Assembly (NCBI RefSeq): GCF_022761125.1 | Contig: NZ_JAKWJR010000001.1 | Coordinates: forward strand, 1 to 64,000 | Direction: 5' to 3' | DNA from: Nocardioides sp. SR21 | GTDB lineage: Bacteria; Actinomycetota; Actinomycetes; Propionibacteriales; Nocardioidaceae | DNA: 64,000 nucleotides | In this document: piece by piece, positions 26,252 through 35,722 of the stretch | Numbering within the stretch: the stretch's first letter is position 1 | Layout of the letters: every line of letters starts with the position of its first letter | Translations under genes and position numbers: made by a program | Notes under the pieces: model-generated | What the model saw: only the letters and a program-made list of their open reading frames with translations | What the model was told of the DNA's origin: nothing | Databases searched by the model: none

Positions 26252-28834
26252 ATGTTTGAGCGGTTTACCGACCGAGCCCGCCGGGTGGTCGTGCTGGCCC
26301 AGGAAGAGGCCCGCATGCTCTCCCACAACTACATCGGGACCGAGCACATCCTGCTCGGCCTCATCCACGAGGGCGAGGGTGTCGCCGCGAAGGCTCTCGA
26401 GAGCCTCGACATCTCGCTCGAGGCCGTGCGCGCCCAGGTCGAGGAGATCATCGGCCAGGGCCAGCAGGCGCCGAGCGGGCACATCCCGTTCACCCCGCGC
26501 GCCAAGAAGGTCCTCGAGCTGTCCCTGCGCGAGGCGCTGCAGCTCGGCCACTCCTACATCGGCACCGAGCACATCCTGCTCGGCCTGATCCGTGAGGGCG
26601 AGGGCGTCGCCGCCCAGGTGCTGCAGAAGCTCGGCGCCGACCTCAACCGGGTCCGCCAGCAGGTCATCCAGCTGCTCTCCGGCTTCCAGGGCAAGGAGTC
26701 GTCCGGCTCCGCCGCGGCCGCCAGCGCCGCCGGCAGCGACGCGCCGTCGTCCTCGCTCGTGCTCGACCAGTTCGGTCGCAACCTCACCCAGGACGCCCGC
26801 GAGGGCAAGCTGGACCCGGTCATCGGCCGGGAGCAGGAGATCGAGCGGGTCATGCAGATCCTGTCTCGCCGTACGAAGAACAACCCGGTCCTCATCGGTG
26901 AGCCCGGCGTCGGCAAGACGACGATCGTCGAGGGCCTGGCCCAGGACATCGTCAAGGGCAACGTCCCCGAGACGCTCAAGGACAAGCAGATCTACACGCT
27001 CGACCTCGGCGCCCTCGTCGCCGGGTCGCGCTACCGCGGCGACTTCGAGGAGCGCCTGAAGAAGGTGCTCAAGGAGATCCGCACCCGCGGCGACATCGTG
27101 CTGTTCATCGACGAGATCCACACGCTCGTCGGCGCCGGCGCGGCCGAGGGTGCGATCGACGCCGCCAGCATCCTCAAGCCGATGCTGGCCCGTGGCGAGC
27201 TGCAGACCATCGGCGCGACCACCCTCGACGAGTACCGCAAGTACCTCGAGAAGGACGCCGCGCTGGAGCGCCGCTTCCAGCCGATCCAGGTCGCCGAGCC
27301 GTCGATCGCGCACACGATCGAGATGCTCAAGGGCCTGCGCGACCGCTACGAGGCACACCACCGCGTCACGATCACCGACGAGGCGCTGGTCTCGGCGGCG
27401 ACCCTGGCCGACCGCTACATCTCCGACCGGTTCCTGCCGGACAAGGCCATCGACCTGATCGACGAGGCCGGCTCGCGGCTGCGGATCCGCCGGATGACGG
27501 CGCCCGCGGACCTGCGCGAGTACGACGACAAGATCGGCGAGGTGCGCCAGCGCAAGGAGGCCGCGATCGACGGCCAGGACTTCGAGGCTGCCGCGCGTCT
27601 CCGCGACGAGGAGAAGCAGCTCATCCTGAAGAAGTCCGAGCGCGAGAAGCAGTGGCGCGCTGGCGACATGGACGAGGTCGCGGAGGTCGACGAGGAGCTG
27701 ATCGCCGAGGTCCTCGCGGTCGCCACCGGCATCCCGATCGTGAAGCTCTCCGAGGAGGAGTCGACCCGGCTGCTCAAGATGGAGGACGAGCTGCACAAGC
27801 GCGTCATCGGCCAGGACGAGGCCGTCAAGGCGCTCAGCCGCGCGATCCGTCGTACCCGTGCCGGCCTGAAGGACCCGAAGCGCCCCGGCGGTTCGTTCAT
27901 CTTCGCCGGCCCGTCGGGTGTCGGTAAGACCTGGCTGTCCAAGACGCTCGCGGAGTTCCTCTTCGGCGACGAGGACTCGCTGATCCAGCTCGACATGTCG
28001 GAGTTCGGCGAGAAGCACACCGTCTCGCGGCTGTTCGGCTCGCCTCCGGGCTACGTCGGCTACGAGGAGGGCGGCCAGCTCACCGAGAAGGTGCGCCGCA
28101 AGCCGTTCTCGGTCGTGCTGTTCGACGAGGTCGAGAAGGCCCACCCGGACATCTTCAACAGCCTGCTGCAGATCCTCGAGGAAGGTCGCCTGACCGACTC
28201 GCAGGGCCGGGTGGTCGACTTCAAGAACACCGTGATCATCATGACCACGAACCTCGGTACCCGCGACATCGCCAAGGGCCTGAACCTCGGCTTCTCGTCG
28301 GCCGGCGACGCGGCTGGCTCGTACGAGCGGATGAAGGGCAAGGTGTCGGAGGAGCTCAAGCAGCACTTCCGCCCGGAGTTCCTCAACCGTGTCGACGAGA
28401 TCATCGTGTTCCCGCCGCTGTCGCAGGAGCAGATCGTCCACATGGTCGACAACATGGTCGCCTCGGTGGAGCTGCGGATGCGCGACCGCGACATGCGGAT
28501 CGAGCTGACCCAGGCCGCGAAGAACCTGCTCGCCGAGCGGGGCTTCGACCCGGTCCTGGGCGCCCGCCCGCTGCGCCGCACGATCCAGCGCGAGATCGAG
28601 GACGTGCTCGCCGAGAAGATGCTGTACGGCGAGGTCGGCCCCGGCCAGATCGTCCTGGTCGACGTCGAGGGCGAGGGCCCGACCGCCTCGTTCTCGTTCG
28701 CGGGCCAGAAGATGGGCGAGCTGCCCGACCTGCCGCCGTTCGAGGCGGCCGAGGTGGCCGCCACGGACGTCACGCCGACCGAGGGTCCCGACGACTCCGA
28801 CAGCGGCACCGACGTACCGCGCACCACGGACTGA
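26252..28834 (+). CDS. clpC: ATP-dependent Clp protease ATP-binding subunit ClpC
   Basis: AAA+ unfoldase that feeds substrates to the ClpP1P2 peptidase; essential in many actinobacteria. The 860-aa protein has two Clp-N repeats (about 2-145) and a D1 AAA+ domain with Walker A GEPGVGKT near 215 and Walker [13 protein letters not shown]-like coiled insertion lies near 430-465. D2 has GPSGVGKT near 553 and Walker [12 protein letters not shown]. The LGF motif in NLGFSSAG fits the ClpP-docking loop. Ribosome-binding site CAGGAG is at 26238-26243. A strong hairpin terminates the gene. Confidence 0.97.
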   Translation: MFERFTDRARRVVVLAQEEARMLSHNYIGTEHILLGLIHEGEGVAAKALESLDISLEAVRAQVEEIIGQGQQAPSGHIPFTPRAKKVLELSLREALQLGHSYIGTEHILLGLIREGEGVAAQVLQKLGADLNRVRQQVIQLLSGFQGKESSGSAAAASAAGSDAPSSSLVLDQFGRNLTQDAREGKLDPVIGREQEIERVMQILSRRTKNNPVLIGEPGVGKTTIVEGLAQDIVKGNVPETLKDKQIYTLDLGALVAGSRYRGDFEERLKKVLKEIRTRGDIVLFIDEIHTLVGAGAAEGAIDAASILKPMLARGELQTIGATTLDEYRKYLEKDAALERRFQPIQVAEPSIAHTIEMLKGLRDRYEAHHRVTITDEALVSAATLADRYISDRFLPDKAIDLIDEAGSRLRIRRMTAPADLREYDDKIGEVRQRKEAAIDGQDFEAAARLRDEEKQLILKKSEREKQWRAGDMDEVAEVDEELIAEVLAVATGIPIVKLSEEESTRLLKMEDELHKRVIGQDEAVKALSRAIRRTRAGLKDPKRPGGSFIFAGPSGVGKTWLSKTLAEFLFGDEDSLIQLDMSEFGEKHTVSRLFGSPPGYVGYEEGGQLTEKVRRKPFSVVLFDEVEKAHPDIFNSLLQILEEGRLTDSQGRVVDFKNTVIIMTTNLGTRDIAKGLNLGFSSAGDAAGSYERMKGKVSEELKQHFRPEFLNRVDEIIVFPPLSQEQIVHMVDNMVASVELRMRDRDMRIELTQAAKNLLAERGFDPVLGARPLRRTIQREIEDVLAEKMLYGEVGPGQIVLVDVEGEGPTASFSFAGQKMGELPDLPPFEAAEVAATDVTPTEGPDDSDSGTDVPRTTD

Positions 28835-28844
28835 CAGCTCCACC

Positions 28845-28880
28845 GCGACGGCCCGCCCCGGTTCCGGGGCGGGCCGTCGC
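28845..28880. terminator. Strong terminator hairpin after clpC
   Basis: A perfect 16-bp GC-rich stem (28845-28860 with 28865-28880) closes the tetraloop GTTC and is followed by GCATTTCT. It lies between the converging clpC and mutY genes and can serve both. Confidence 0.9.
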
Positions 28881-28916
28881 GCATTTCTACGCCCGACTAG
28901 GTGCTTCTAGCGGAAT

Positions 28917-29780
28917 CTAGGGAAGTGCGTAGACGTCCGGTCCCGCGTGGACCAGCAGCCCGTCCTCCACCAGGGACGCCAGGCAGCGGACCCGCTGGCC
29001 TTCGTCGCTCCAGGCGGCGTCCAGGCGACTCCGGTGCACCGGGCCGTCGGTGTCCCGCAGCACGGCCAGCAGCCGGCCGCGGCACTGCCGGTCGGTCCCC
29101 GCCCAGGCCTGGGCCTTGCGGGGCGGGCCGTCGTACGCCGGGTAGCCGGCCGCACGCCACGCACAGAGGTCGGCGACCGGACAGTCGCCGCACCTCGGGT
29201 TCGCTGCCGTGCAGACGAGCGCGCCGAGCTCCATGACCGCGACCGACCAGGTGGGCGCGTCGTCCGCGCCGGGCAGCACCGCGAGGGCGACCTCGCGCTC
29301 GGCCCTGGTGACGGCGGTCGAGGGGAACTCCACCCCCTGGATCACCCGCGCGAAGACCCGGCGGACGTTGGTGTCGAGCACGACGTGGCGCCGGCCGTAG
29401 GCGAACGTCGCGATCGCGGCGGCGGTGTAGTCGCCGATCCCGGGCAGCGCGCGGAGGTCGTCGTACCCGGCGGGCACCTCGCCGCCGTGCCGCTCGACGA
29501 TCGCGGTGGCCGCGGCGTGCAGGCGCAGCGCCCGTCGCGGGTAGCCGAGCCGGCCCCAGGCCCGCACGGCCTCCCCGGACGGCTCGGCCGCCAGGTCCGC
29601 AGGTGTCGGCCAGCGGGACAGCCACTGCTCGTGGACCGGCAGCACGCGGGTGACCGGGGTCTGTTGGAGCATGAACTCCGAGACCATCACCGACCACGGC
29701 GACGCCGACGGTCCGCGCCAGGGCAGCTCGCGAGCGTGCTCGTCGTACCACTGCAGGACGGGTTGATGGAGTTCACTCAT
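28917..29780 (-). CDS. mutY: A/G-specific adenine glycosylase
   Basis: Removes adenine mispaired with 8-oxoguanine. The 287-aa protein has the catalytic-Glu region SEFMLQQTPVTRV and the helix-hairpin-helix LPGIGDYTAAAIATFAYG. The active-site Asp is in VVLDTNVRRVFAR, and the four-Cys iron-sulfur loop is C-x6-C-x2-C-x5-C (CTAANPRCGDCPVADLC). The C-terminal NUDIX-like domain is short or missing compared with E. coli MutY, as in many actinobacterial homologues. It lies between clpC and disA, matching mycobacterial order. Confidence 0.94.
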   Translation of the reverse strand: MSELHQPVLQWYDEHARELPWRGPSASPWSVMVSEFMLQQTPVTRVLPVHEQWLSRWPTPADLAAEPSGEAVRAWGRLGYPRRALRLHAAATAIVERHGGEVPAGYDDLRALPGIGDYTAAAIATFAYGRRHVVLDTNVRRVFARVIQGVEFPSTAVTRAEREVALAVLPGADDAPTWSVAVMELGALVCTAANPRCGDCPVADLCAWRAAGYPAYDGPPRKAQAWAGTDRQCRGRLLAVLRDTDGPVHRSRLDAAWSDEGQRVRCLASLVEDGLLVHAGPDVYALP

Positions 29781-29832
29781 GTCCGCGCCATTGTCGCCGG
29801 AGTGGCACCACCCGTGGGACCGGGGCCGTGAC

Positions 29833-29838
29833 TAGCGT
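29833..29838 (+). promoter_or_regulatory. Leaderless-type -10 box
   Basis: TAGCGT lies 6 nt before ATG 29845, identical in sequence and spacing to the folP box. Confidence 0.5.
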
Positions 29839-29844
29839 TGCGGC

Positions 29845-30615
29845 ATGCCAGCCATGACCCGCGGACCGCTGCCGGCGCGCGTCTACTGGACGCGTCGGAT
29901 CTTCGTGCTCGGCACGGCGCTGCTGCTCGTGTTCGGCATCGCCCGGCTGCTCGGCAACGGCAGCGACGCGGCCGACAGCGGGGCCGCCCGGCTCACCGCC
30001 GACACCACCTCGACCTCGCCGACCGTCGATACCTCGACCACGCCGAGCGAGACGGCCAAGCCCGGCAGGAAGAACAAGAAGACCCAGGAGCCCGACCCCA
30101 CGCCGACCCTCGCGGCCCCGACCGGTACCTGCAGCGGTGCCGACGTCGCGGTGACGCCGCAGGTGAAGAGCGCCGTGGGCGGGCGGCCGGTGCTGATCGT
30201 GCTGCAGCTGCGCACGATGGTGTCGGAGGCGTGCACCTGGCGGGTCGCGCCGGACTCGCTCGCCGTGTCGATCACGTCCGGCTCCGACGACATCTGGTCG
30301 AGCCGCGAGTGCCGCAAGGCGATCCCGGTCCGCGAGGTCGTCGTACGCAAGGCGGTCACGACGAACATCGGCGTCACCTGGAGCGCCAAGCGCTCCGACG
30401 AGACCTGCTCGCGGTTCGCCGACTGGGCGGGGACGGGTTGGTACCACGTCACCGCCGCCGCCCTCGGCGGCGAGCCGTCCGACCTCCAGTTCGAGCTGGT
30501 GAAGCCGACCCCGGCCACGATCACCCGGACGATCACGCCGAGCCCGACGGCGACGGCCAGCGGTCGCCCGGTGACCCCGTCGAACTCGCCGTCGGGTGCG
30601 GTCGAGCCGGACTAG
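29845..30615 (+). CDS. Membrane-anchored extracytoplasmic protein of unknown function
   Basis: A 256-aa protein with a single N-terminal membrane anchor (about residues 18-37) and a Thr/Ser/Pro-rich linker. A folded domain (about 95-222) has conserved-looking Cys residues in CSGADVAV, EACTWRV, SRECRKAI and DETCSRF. A second Pro/Thr tail ends the protein. The Cys/Trp pattern recalls extracellular DUF4232-like domains, but I cannot assign it. No functional partner is next to it; mutY is divergent and disA convergent beyond the repeats. Confidence 0.7.
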   Translation: MPAMTRGPLPARVYWTRRIFVLGTALLLVFGIARLLGNGSDAADSGAARLTADTTSTSPTVDTSTTPSETAKPGRKNKKTQEPDPTPTLAAPTGTCSGADVAVTPQVKSAVGGRPVLIVLQLRTMVSEACTWRVAPDSLAVSITSGSDDIWSSRECRKAIPVREVVVRKAVTTNIGVTWSAKRSDETCSRFADWAGTGWYHVTAAALGGEPSDLQFELVKPTPATITRTITPSPTATASGRPVTPSNSPSGAVEPD

Positions 30616-30634
30616 ACGCTGCTTCTCGGCCCGC

Positions 30635-30714
30635 GGGTCTCGATACGCCCGCCGGGTCTCGATACGCCCGCCGCGAGTTCGTTCCTCACTCGCGGCGTGC
30701 TACTCGACCACCGA
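30635..30714 (+). repeat. REP-like element, copy C
   Basis: GGGTCTCGATACGCCC occurs twice in succession. A hairpin CGCGAGT/ACTCGCG with loop TCGTTCCTC (about 30672-30694) and the end CTACTCGACCACCGATG follow. This is the most complete copy in the window and leads directly into the tandem array. Confidence 0.75.
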
Positions 30715-30960
30715 TGAGTCGAGCTCCTCGACCACCGATGAGCCGTGCTCCTCGACCACCGATGAGCCGTGCTCCTCGACCACCGATGAGCCGTGCTCCT
30801 CGACCACCGATGAGCCGTGCTCCTCGACCACCGATGAGCCGTGCTCCTCGACCACCGATGAGCCGTGCTCCTCGACCACCGACGAGCCGTGCTCCTCGAC
30901 CACCGACGAGCCGTGCTACTCGACCGCCGACGCGTCGAGCTACTCGACCACCGATGGGCG
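30697..30960. repeat. 24-bp tandem repeat array, about 11 copies
   Basis: The unit is 24 bp with the core CTCGACCACCGATGAGCCG. Inner copies are nearly identical and outer ones differ by one to four bases (ACTCGACCGCCGACGCG, GGGCG end). It is intergenic between the anchored protein and disA and fills most of that 359-bp gap. The unit equals the 3' end of the REP-like element just upstream. Apparent repetitive reading frames across it on both strands are not taken as genes. Confidence 0.95.
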
Positions 30961-30974
30961 GACGAGTGACGTCG

Positions 30975-32057
30975 TCACACGTACCGCTCGAGGATCGTCG
31001 ACTCGGCCAGGCGCGACAGGCCCTCGCGGACGCTGCGGGCGCGCAGCTCGCCGACGCCGTCGACGGCCTGGAGGTCGTCGACCCCGGCCGAGAGCAGCTT
31101 CTGCAGGGTGCCGAAGTGGTCGACCAGCCGGTCGACCACGGTGGGTGGGAGCCGGGGGACCTTGGCGAGCAGCCGGTAGCCGCGCGGCGCGACAGCGCCG
31201 TCGAGGTGCTCGCCGTTGCCGAGCCCGAGGGCCTTGGCGGCGGCAGCGGGGTCGACCAGCTCGGTCGACGACAGCGCCTCCAGCCGGTTCAGCAGCTGGT
31301 CGGGCGTCTTGGAACGCCGCCCGGCGGGCAGGTAGTCGCGGATGACCAGCTCGCGCTCGGTGTCGACACCGGTCACCAGCTCCTCGAGCTGCAGGGACAG
31401 CAGGCGGCCGTCGGTGCCGAGCTCGAGCACGTAGTCCTCGATCTCGCTGGCGATCCGGGTGACCATCTCGAGCCGCTGCGCGACCACGGCCACGTCGCGC
31501 ACGGTGACGAGGTCCTCGATCTCCAGCGCGGACAGGGTGCTCGACACCTCGTCGAGGCGGAGCTTGTAGCGCTCGAGGGTCGCCAGCGCCTGGTTCGCGC
31601 GCGACAGGATCTGGCCGGAGTCCTCGAGGACGTGGCGGGTCTCCCCGACGTACGCCGCGATGATCTGCATCGACTGCGACACCGAGATGACCGGGAAGCC
31701 GGTCTGCCGGGCGACGCGGTCGGCGGTGCGGTGCCGGGTGCCGGTCTCCTCGGACGGGATCGTGTGGTCGGGCATCAGGTGCACGGCCGCGCGCAGGATC
31801 CGGGTGACGTCCTTGTCGACGATGATCGCGCCGTCCATCTTGGCCAGCTCGCGCAGGCCGGTGGCGGTGAACGGGACGTCGAGGGTGAAGCCGCCGGTGG
31901 CGATCGAGTCCACGACCTTGTCGTGGCCCATCACGATCAGGGCGCCGGTGCGGCCACGCAGGATCCGCTCCAGACCGTCACGCAGCGGCGTGCCGGGGGC
32001 GATGGTGGCGAGAGTCGCGCGCAGGCGCAGCGTCTCGTCCGAGCGATCCGTGGCCAC
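30975..32057 (-). CDS. disA: DNA integrity scanning protein / diadenylate cyclase
   Basis: Makes cyclic di-AMP from two ATP and scans DNA for branched structures. The 360-aa protein has the DAC domain with the DGA motif (KMDGAIIVDKD) and the TGTRHRTADRVA motif in the first ~140 residues. A helical linker and C-terminal helix-hairpin-helix domain follow (DDLQAVDGVGELRARSVREG). GTG 32057 is chosen because GGGGAGGA lies 6 nt upstream and the length matches the family (~357). An in-frame GTG at 32102 is less likely. radA lies directly upstream, a conserved pair. Confidence 0.94.
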   Translation of the reverse strand: MATDRSDETLRLRATLATIAPGTPLRDGLERILRGRTGALIVMGHDKVVDSIATGGFTLDVPFTATGLRELAKMDGAIIVDKDVTRILRAAVHLMPDHTIPSEETGTRHRTADRVARQTGFPVISVSQSMQIIAAYVGETRHVLEDSGQILSRANQALATLERYKLRLDEVSSTLSALEIEDLVTVRDVAVVAQRLEMVTRIASEIEDYVLELGTDGRLLSLQLEELVTGVDTERELVIRDYLPAGRRSKTPDQLLNRLEALSSTELVDPAAAAKALGLGNGEHLDGAVAPRGYRLLAKVPRLPPTVVDRLVDHFGTLQKLLSAGVDDLQAVDGVGELRARSVREGLSRLAESTILERYV

Positions 32058-32151
32058 CTGCGGTCCTCCCCGTGTGATCGCGGCGTCGACGGCCGCTGGC
32101 ACGGAGTCTAGGGTCTTGCTCCCACTCCGCGCGCAGACCGGTACCGAAGCG

Positions 32152-33570
32152 TTATCGAGCGTCCACGGCGTGCGGCCGCTCGTGCTCGGTCTGCAGCAGG
32201 TGCAGCAGCCGGAGCGCGGAGCGCACGTCGGGCACGTCGAGCACGCGCATCCCGTCGACCGTCCAGGACTCGGGGGAGCGGGCCGGCGGGCGGCCGGGCT
32301 CGGTGGGGACGACCGCGAGCTGGAACCCCAGGCGCGCGGCCTCGGCCAGCCGCAGCGGCAGGTCGCGCACCCGACGCAGCTCGCCGGACAGCCCGATCTC
32401 GCCCATCGCCACCACGCCCTTCGGCGCGGGGACGCCGCGGCTGGCGGACGTCAGCGCGATCGCCACCGCCAGGTCGCTGGCCGGCTCGACCACGCGGGCG
32501 CCGCCGACCGTCGAGGCGAACACGTCGAGCGTGTGCAGCCGGACCTGGCAGTGCTGCTGCAGCACCGCCATCACCATCGCCACGCGGGAGGAGTCCAGCC
32601 CGGACGTCGTACGCCGCGGTCGCTCGGCGGCGCTGTGCGTCACCAGGGCCTGCACCTCGGCGAGCATCGGGCGGCGTCCCTCCATCGTCACCGCGACGCA
32701 GGTGCCGGGAACCATCGCGTGGTGGTTCTCCACGAAGAGGCCGGTCGGGTCGGTGACCGCGGTGATGCCGTCGGCGCCGAGGTCGAAGCAGCCGACCTCG
32801 TCGACGGGGCCGAAGCGGTTCTTCATCGCGCGCACCATCCGGAAGCGGGAGTCGCGGTCGCCCTCGAAGTGCAGCACCACGTCGACGACGTGCTCGAGCA
32901 CCCGCGGTCCGGCGATGGAGCCGTCCTTGGTGACGTGGCCGACGATCACCGTGGTGATGTTGCGGGTCTTCGCGACCCGGACCAGGGCGGCGGCGACCTC
33001 CTTGACCTGGGTGACGCCACCGGGAACCCCGTCGATGCCCGAGGCGCCGATGGTCTGGATCGAGTCGACGACCAGCAGCGTCGGTCGGACCTCCTCGATG
33101 TGGGTGAGCACGGCGCCGAGGTCGGTCTCGGCTGCGAGGTACAGCTCGTCGTGGACACCGCCGGTGCGGTCGGCGCGGAGCCGGACCTGGGAGGCGGACT
33201 CCTCGCCGGTGACGTAGAGGGTGCGGTGCCGGTGCCGCGCGGTCTGGGCGGCGACCTCGAGCAGCAGCGTGCTCTTGCCGACGCCGGGCTCGCCGGCGAG
33301 CAAGATCGCGGCGCCGGGCACCAGCCCGCCGCCGAGCACCCGGTCGAGCTCGGGCACCCCGCTGCTGCGGAACGCGGAGTTCTCGACCGACACCTGCCCG
33401 ATCGGCACCGCCGGGGTCGAGACCGGGCTCGCCGACGTACGCCCCGCGGGCTGCGCCGCGGCCTCGGCCACCGAGCCCCACGCCTGGCACTCGCCGCAGC
33501 GGCCGACCCACTTGCCGGTCTCCCAGCCGCACTCGGAGCAACGGAAGGAGGGGCGCGGCGACTTCGGCAT
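32152..33570 (-). CDS. radA: DNA repair protein RadA
   Basis: RecA-like branch-migration ATPase acting in recombinational repair. The 472-aa protein has a four-Cys zinc finger (C11-x2-C14, C25-x2-C28), Walker A GEPGVGKST, Walker B LLVVDSIQ, the RadA-specific KNRFG motif and a C-terminal Lon-like domain without a catalytic site. ATG 33570 starts MPKSPRPSFRC. A TAGCGT box 7 nt upstream suggests a leaderless transcript. radA-disA are co-oriented, with a ~95-bp gap. Confidence 0.95.
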   Translation of the reverse strand: MPKSPRPSFRCSECGWETGKWVGRCGECQAWGSVAEAAAQPAGRTSASPVSTPAVPIGQVSVENSAFRSSGVPELDRVLGGGLVPGAAILLAGEPGVGKSTLLLEVAAQTARHRHRTLYVTGEESASQVRLRADRTGGVHDELYLAAETDLGAVLTHIEEVRPTLLVVDSIQTIGASGIDGVPGGVTQVKEVAAALVRVAKTRNITTVIVGHVTKDGSIAGPRVLEHVVDVVLHFEGDRDSRFRMVRAMKNRFGPVDEVGCFDLGADGITAVTDPTGLFVENHHAMVPGTCVAVTMEGRRPMLAEVQALVTHSAAERPRRTTSGLDSSRVAMVMAVLQQHCQVRLHTLDVFASTVGGARVVEPASDLAVAIALTSASRGVPAPKGVVAMGEIGLSGELRRVRDLPLRLAEAARLGFQLAVVPTEPGRPPARSPESWTVDGMRVLDVPDVRSALRLLHLLQTEHERPHAVDAR

Positions 33571-33577
33571 GCCACGA

Positions 33578-33583
33578 ACGCTA
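33578..33583 (-). promoter_or_regulatory. Leaderless-type -10 box before radA
   Basis: TAGCGT on the minus strand lies 7 nt before the radA ATG. Confidence 0.5.
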
Positions 33584-33691
33584 GACGCCGGCACCGACAG
33601 CATTCGGGAGGACCGCCGGTCCTCGGACGGCTGGTGTCCTATGGTGGGCTTGGAACGATCAAGACGATCCCAGCACGTCGAGGAGGTGGGG

Positions 33692-34753
33692 TTGTCCAGG
33701 ACGACGGGCCGCCCGCTCGGCCGAGGGACCACTCCCGTGGCGCAGCCTGCCCTCCCTCCGACGCTCGCAGACGTCGCCGAGCGCGCCGGTGTCTCCCGCC
33801 AGACGGTCTCCAACGCCGTCAACAACCCCGACCTGCTGCGCGCCGACACCCTCTCCCGCGTGCAGGAGGCGATCGCCGAGCTCGGGTACACGCCGAACCG
33901 CGCGGCGCGCAACCTGCGCACCCGCTCCTCCCAGCTGATCGGCCTGCGCTTCAGCCCGGTCCAGGAGGGGACGGCCAACGCCACGATGGACCGGTTCGTG
34001 CACTCGCTCGTGGAGACCACGCGCGAGGCGGGCTACCACGTGCTGCTGTTCGCCGGTGACGCCGTCGACCCGATCTCGGGCTACCAGGACCTGCTCCGCT
34101 CCACCGCGGTCGACGCGTTCGTCGTCACCGACACCTACCTCGGCAACCCGCAGGCCACCTGGCTCGAGGAGCGACGCGCGCCGTTCGTCGCGTTCGGCCG
34201 TCCGTGGGAGCACCCGGAGACCCGGCACCCGTGGGTCGACGTCGACGGCGCCGCCGGCACCGAGCTCGCGACGAACCACCTGCTGGGCCGCGGCCACCGC
34301 CGGATCGCCTGGATCGGCTGGCGCAAGGACTCCTGGATCGGCGAGGACCGCCGCTCCGGCTGGCTGCGCGCCATGCATGCGCGCGACCTCCCGACCACCG
34401 GACTGGCCTCCCGGGTCGAGGACACCGTCGCCAGCGGCCGGGAGGCCAGCTCGGTGCTGCTCGACGAGGCCCAGCCGTCGGCGTTCGTCTGCGCCTCCGA
34501 CACCCTCGCCATGGGTGTCCTGCAGACCCTGGACGAGCGCGGTCTGCGCGCGGGTCGCGACGTCGCCGTCGTCGGCTTCGACGACTCCCAGGTCGCCCAG
34601 CTCGTCCCGCGCGGTCTGACCTCGGTGCGCCAGCCGCTCGAAGAGGTCGCGGTCCACATCGTGAAGGCCCTCGAGGGCCTGCTCACCACGCCGGCCGTCG
34701 TGGGCCCGGGCGTGCTGCTCGCCCCGACCCTGGCGCTGCGCGGCTCGACCTAG
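33692..34753 (+). CDS. LacI-family transcriptional regulator
   Basis: A 353-aa regulator with the LacI helix-turn-helix and hinge (PTLADVAERAGVSRQTVSNA ... LGYTPNRAARNLRTRSS) at about residues 21-75. A periplasmic-binding-protein-like ligand domain follows, including VVGFDDSQVAQLV. TTG 33692 is chosen because GAGGAGG lies 5 nt upstream; GTG 33686 and GTG 33738 are alternatives. No sugar-uptake or catabolic gene is adjacent, so its ligand and targets are unknown. The direct repeat GATC-N5-GATC around 33658-33670 might be part of an operator, but this is weak. Confidence 0.85.
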   Translation: MSRTTGRPLGRGTTPVAQPALPPTLADVAERAGVSRQTVSNAVNNPDLLRADTLSRVQEAIAELGYTPNRAARNLRTRSSQLIGLRFSPVQEGTANATMDRFVHSLVETTREAGYHVLLFAGDAVDPISGYQDLLRSTAVDAFVVTDTYLGNPQATWLEERRAPFVAFGRPWEHPETRHPWVDVDGAAGTELATNHLLGRGHRRIAWIGWRKDSWIGEDRRSGWLRAMHARDLPTTGLASRVEDTVASGREASSVLLDEAQPSAFVCASDTLAMGVLQTLDERGLRAGRDVAVVGFDDSQVAQLVPRGLTSVRQPLEEVAVHIVKALEGLLTTPAVVGPGVLLAPTLALRGST

Positions 34754-34767
34754 CGGGATTGCGCCGC

Positions 34768-35523
34768 CTACACCTTGCTCGCCACCACCGTGTAGTTCTC
34801 GGCCGCAGGGTCGAACGTGCTGATCTCCGTCCGTAGCCCGACCCGGTCCAGCTCGGCCTCGAGCTCCTCGTACCGGTAGGGCCAGCACGACAGCAGCTCC
34901 GAGCGGACCAGCACCGGCCCGGTCGCATCGACCTGCGCGACCGCGATCTCGATGTGGTGCTCCTCCTCCCAGCGCGGCGCAATCTCCCAGCGGTAGACCA
35001 CGACGGCATCGCGACCGTTCCGGCGGACGAGTCGGTCACTGATGTCCAGCCGGGAACCTCTGGCCCTGACGAGCTCCCAGGTGCGGGAGGTGAGTACCAA
35101 GCGCCCGCCTCGGCGCAGAAGCCGTGACATCGACTCCAGGGCGGCAACCCTGCCTGTCGCGCCCGCGGCATGGTGCAGCGAGTTGCCCACGCAGAACACC
35201 AGGTCGAAGGTGGCGTCATCGAAATGGTCGGGCAGCTCCTGCCAGTCCGCCCGGAGTGTCCGGACGGATGCCTCGAACTCCTCGGACAGCTCCGCCGTAC
35301 GACGAACCATCGCCTCGCTGGCGTCGGTAGCGACAACCTGCATGCCACGACCGGCGAGGCCGACCGCGAGCTGTCCCGTTCCGCACGAGCAGTCGAGGAC
35401 GTGAGCGTCCGGCGGCAGGAGACCGAGGACGTCATCGAACGCCGCAGCGAACTCGGCCGGAGCCAGCTTCGCATCCGAGATGAGCCACTCGTACACCTCG
35501 GCAAGCTCGTGGTAACCGCTCAC
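34768..35523 (-). CDS. Class I SAM-dependent methyltransferase
   Basis: A 251-aa methyltransferase with the SAM-binding motif I HVLDCSCGTGQLAVGLAGRG at about residues 38-57. Motif II is VVATDASEAMV, and FDLVFCVGNSLHHA is a post-I/motif IV region. The substrate is unknown. GTG 35523 is preferred since GGAGGT sits 7 nt upstream; longer in-frame starts reach back to 35613 but give a non-conserved leader. It converges on the LacI regulator and opens the accessory region. Confidence 0.85.
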   Translation of the reverse strand: MSGYHELAEVYEWLISDAKLAPAEFAAAFDDVLGLLPPDAHVLDCSCGTGQLAVGLAGRGMQVVATDASEAMVRRTAELSEEFEASVRTLRADWQELPDHFDDATFDLVFCVGNSLHHAAGATGRVAALESMSRLLRRGGRLVLTSRTWELVRARGSRLDISDRLVRRNGRDAVVVYRWEIAPRWEEEHHIEIAVAQVDATGPVLVRSELLSCWPYRYEELEAELDRVGLRTEISTFDPAAENYTVVASKV

Positions 35524-35722
35524 AACCACTACCTCCGTCACCCGGCAGACTCGGTGGAACACCAGTACACCAGCGGAGCACGTCGGTCCCCCCGTGGTTT
35601 CGCCATGGGGCATGAGTCCGCTCCGGCCGCGATGCGCGCGCTCGCGCCGATGAGCGGACGGGGAACCGAGGCCGGCGCGACCGCGTCACACTCGTGACCG
35701 AGTGAGCAAGGACTGGACCCCG

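Noticed and set aside
26237..28843. 868-codon minus-strand open frame opposite clpC
   Set aside because: It mirrors the whole clpC gene, and the predicted product is low-complexity Leu/Arg/Asp-rich with no recognisable domain.
30700..30903. Minus-strand open frame encoding a repeated Glu-Glu-His-Gly-Ser-Ser-Val-Val peptide
   Set aside because: It is simply the 24-bp tandem array read in one frame; the array is open in several frames on both strands and has no ribosome-binding site or conserved protein.
30697..30960. Possible CRISPR array
   Set aside because: Units are contiguous with no unique spacers, and no cas gene is present; it is a tandem repeat.
33589..33691. Hairpin GAGGACCGCCGGTCCTC upstream of the LacI gene as an operator
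   Set aside because: It lies close to the radA promoter and has no central CG-type LacI palindrome; it may be only a local GC-rich hairpin.
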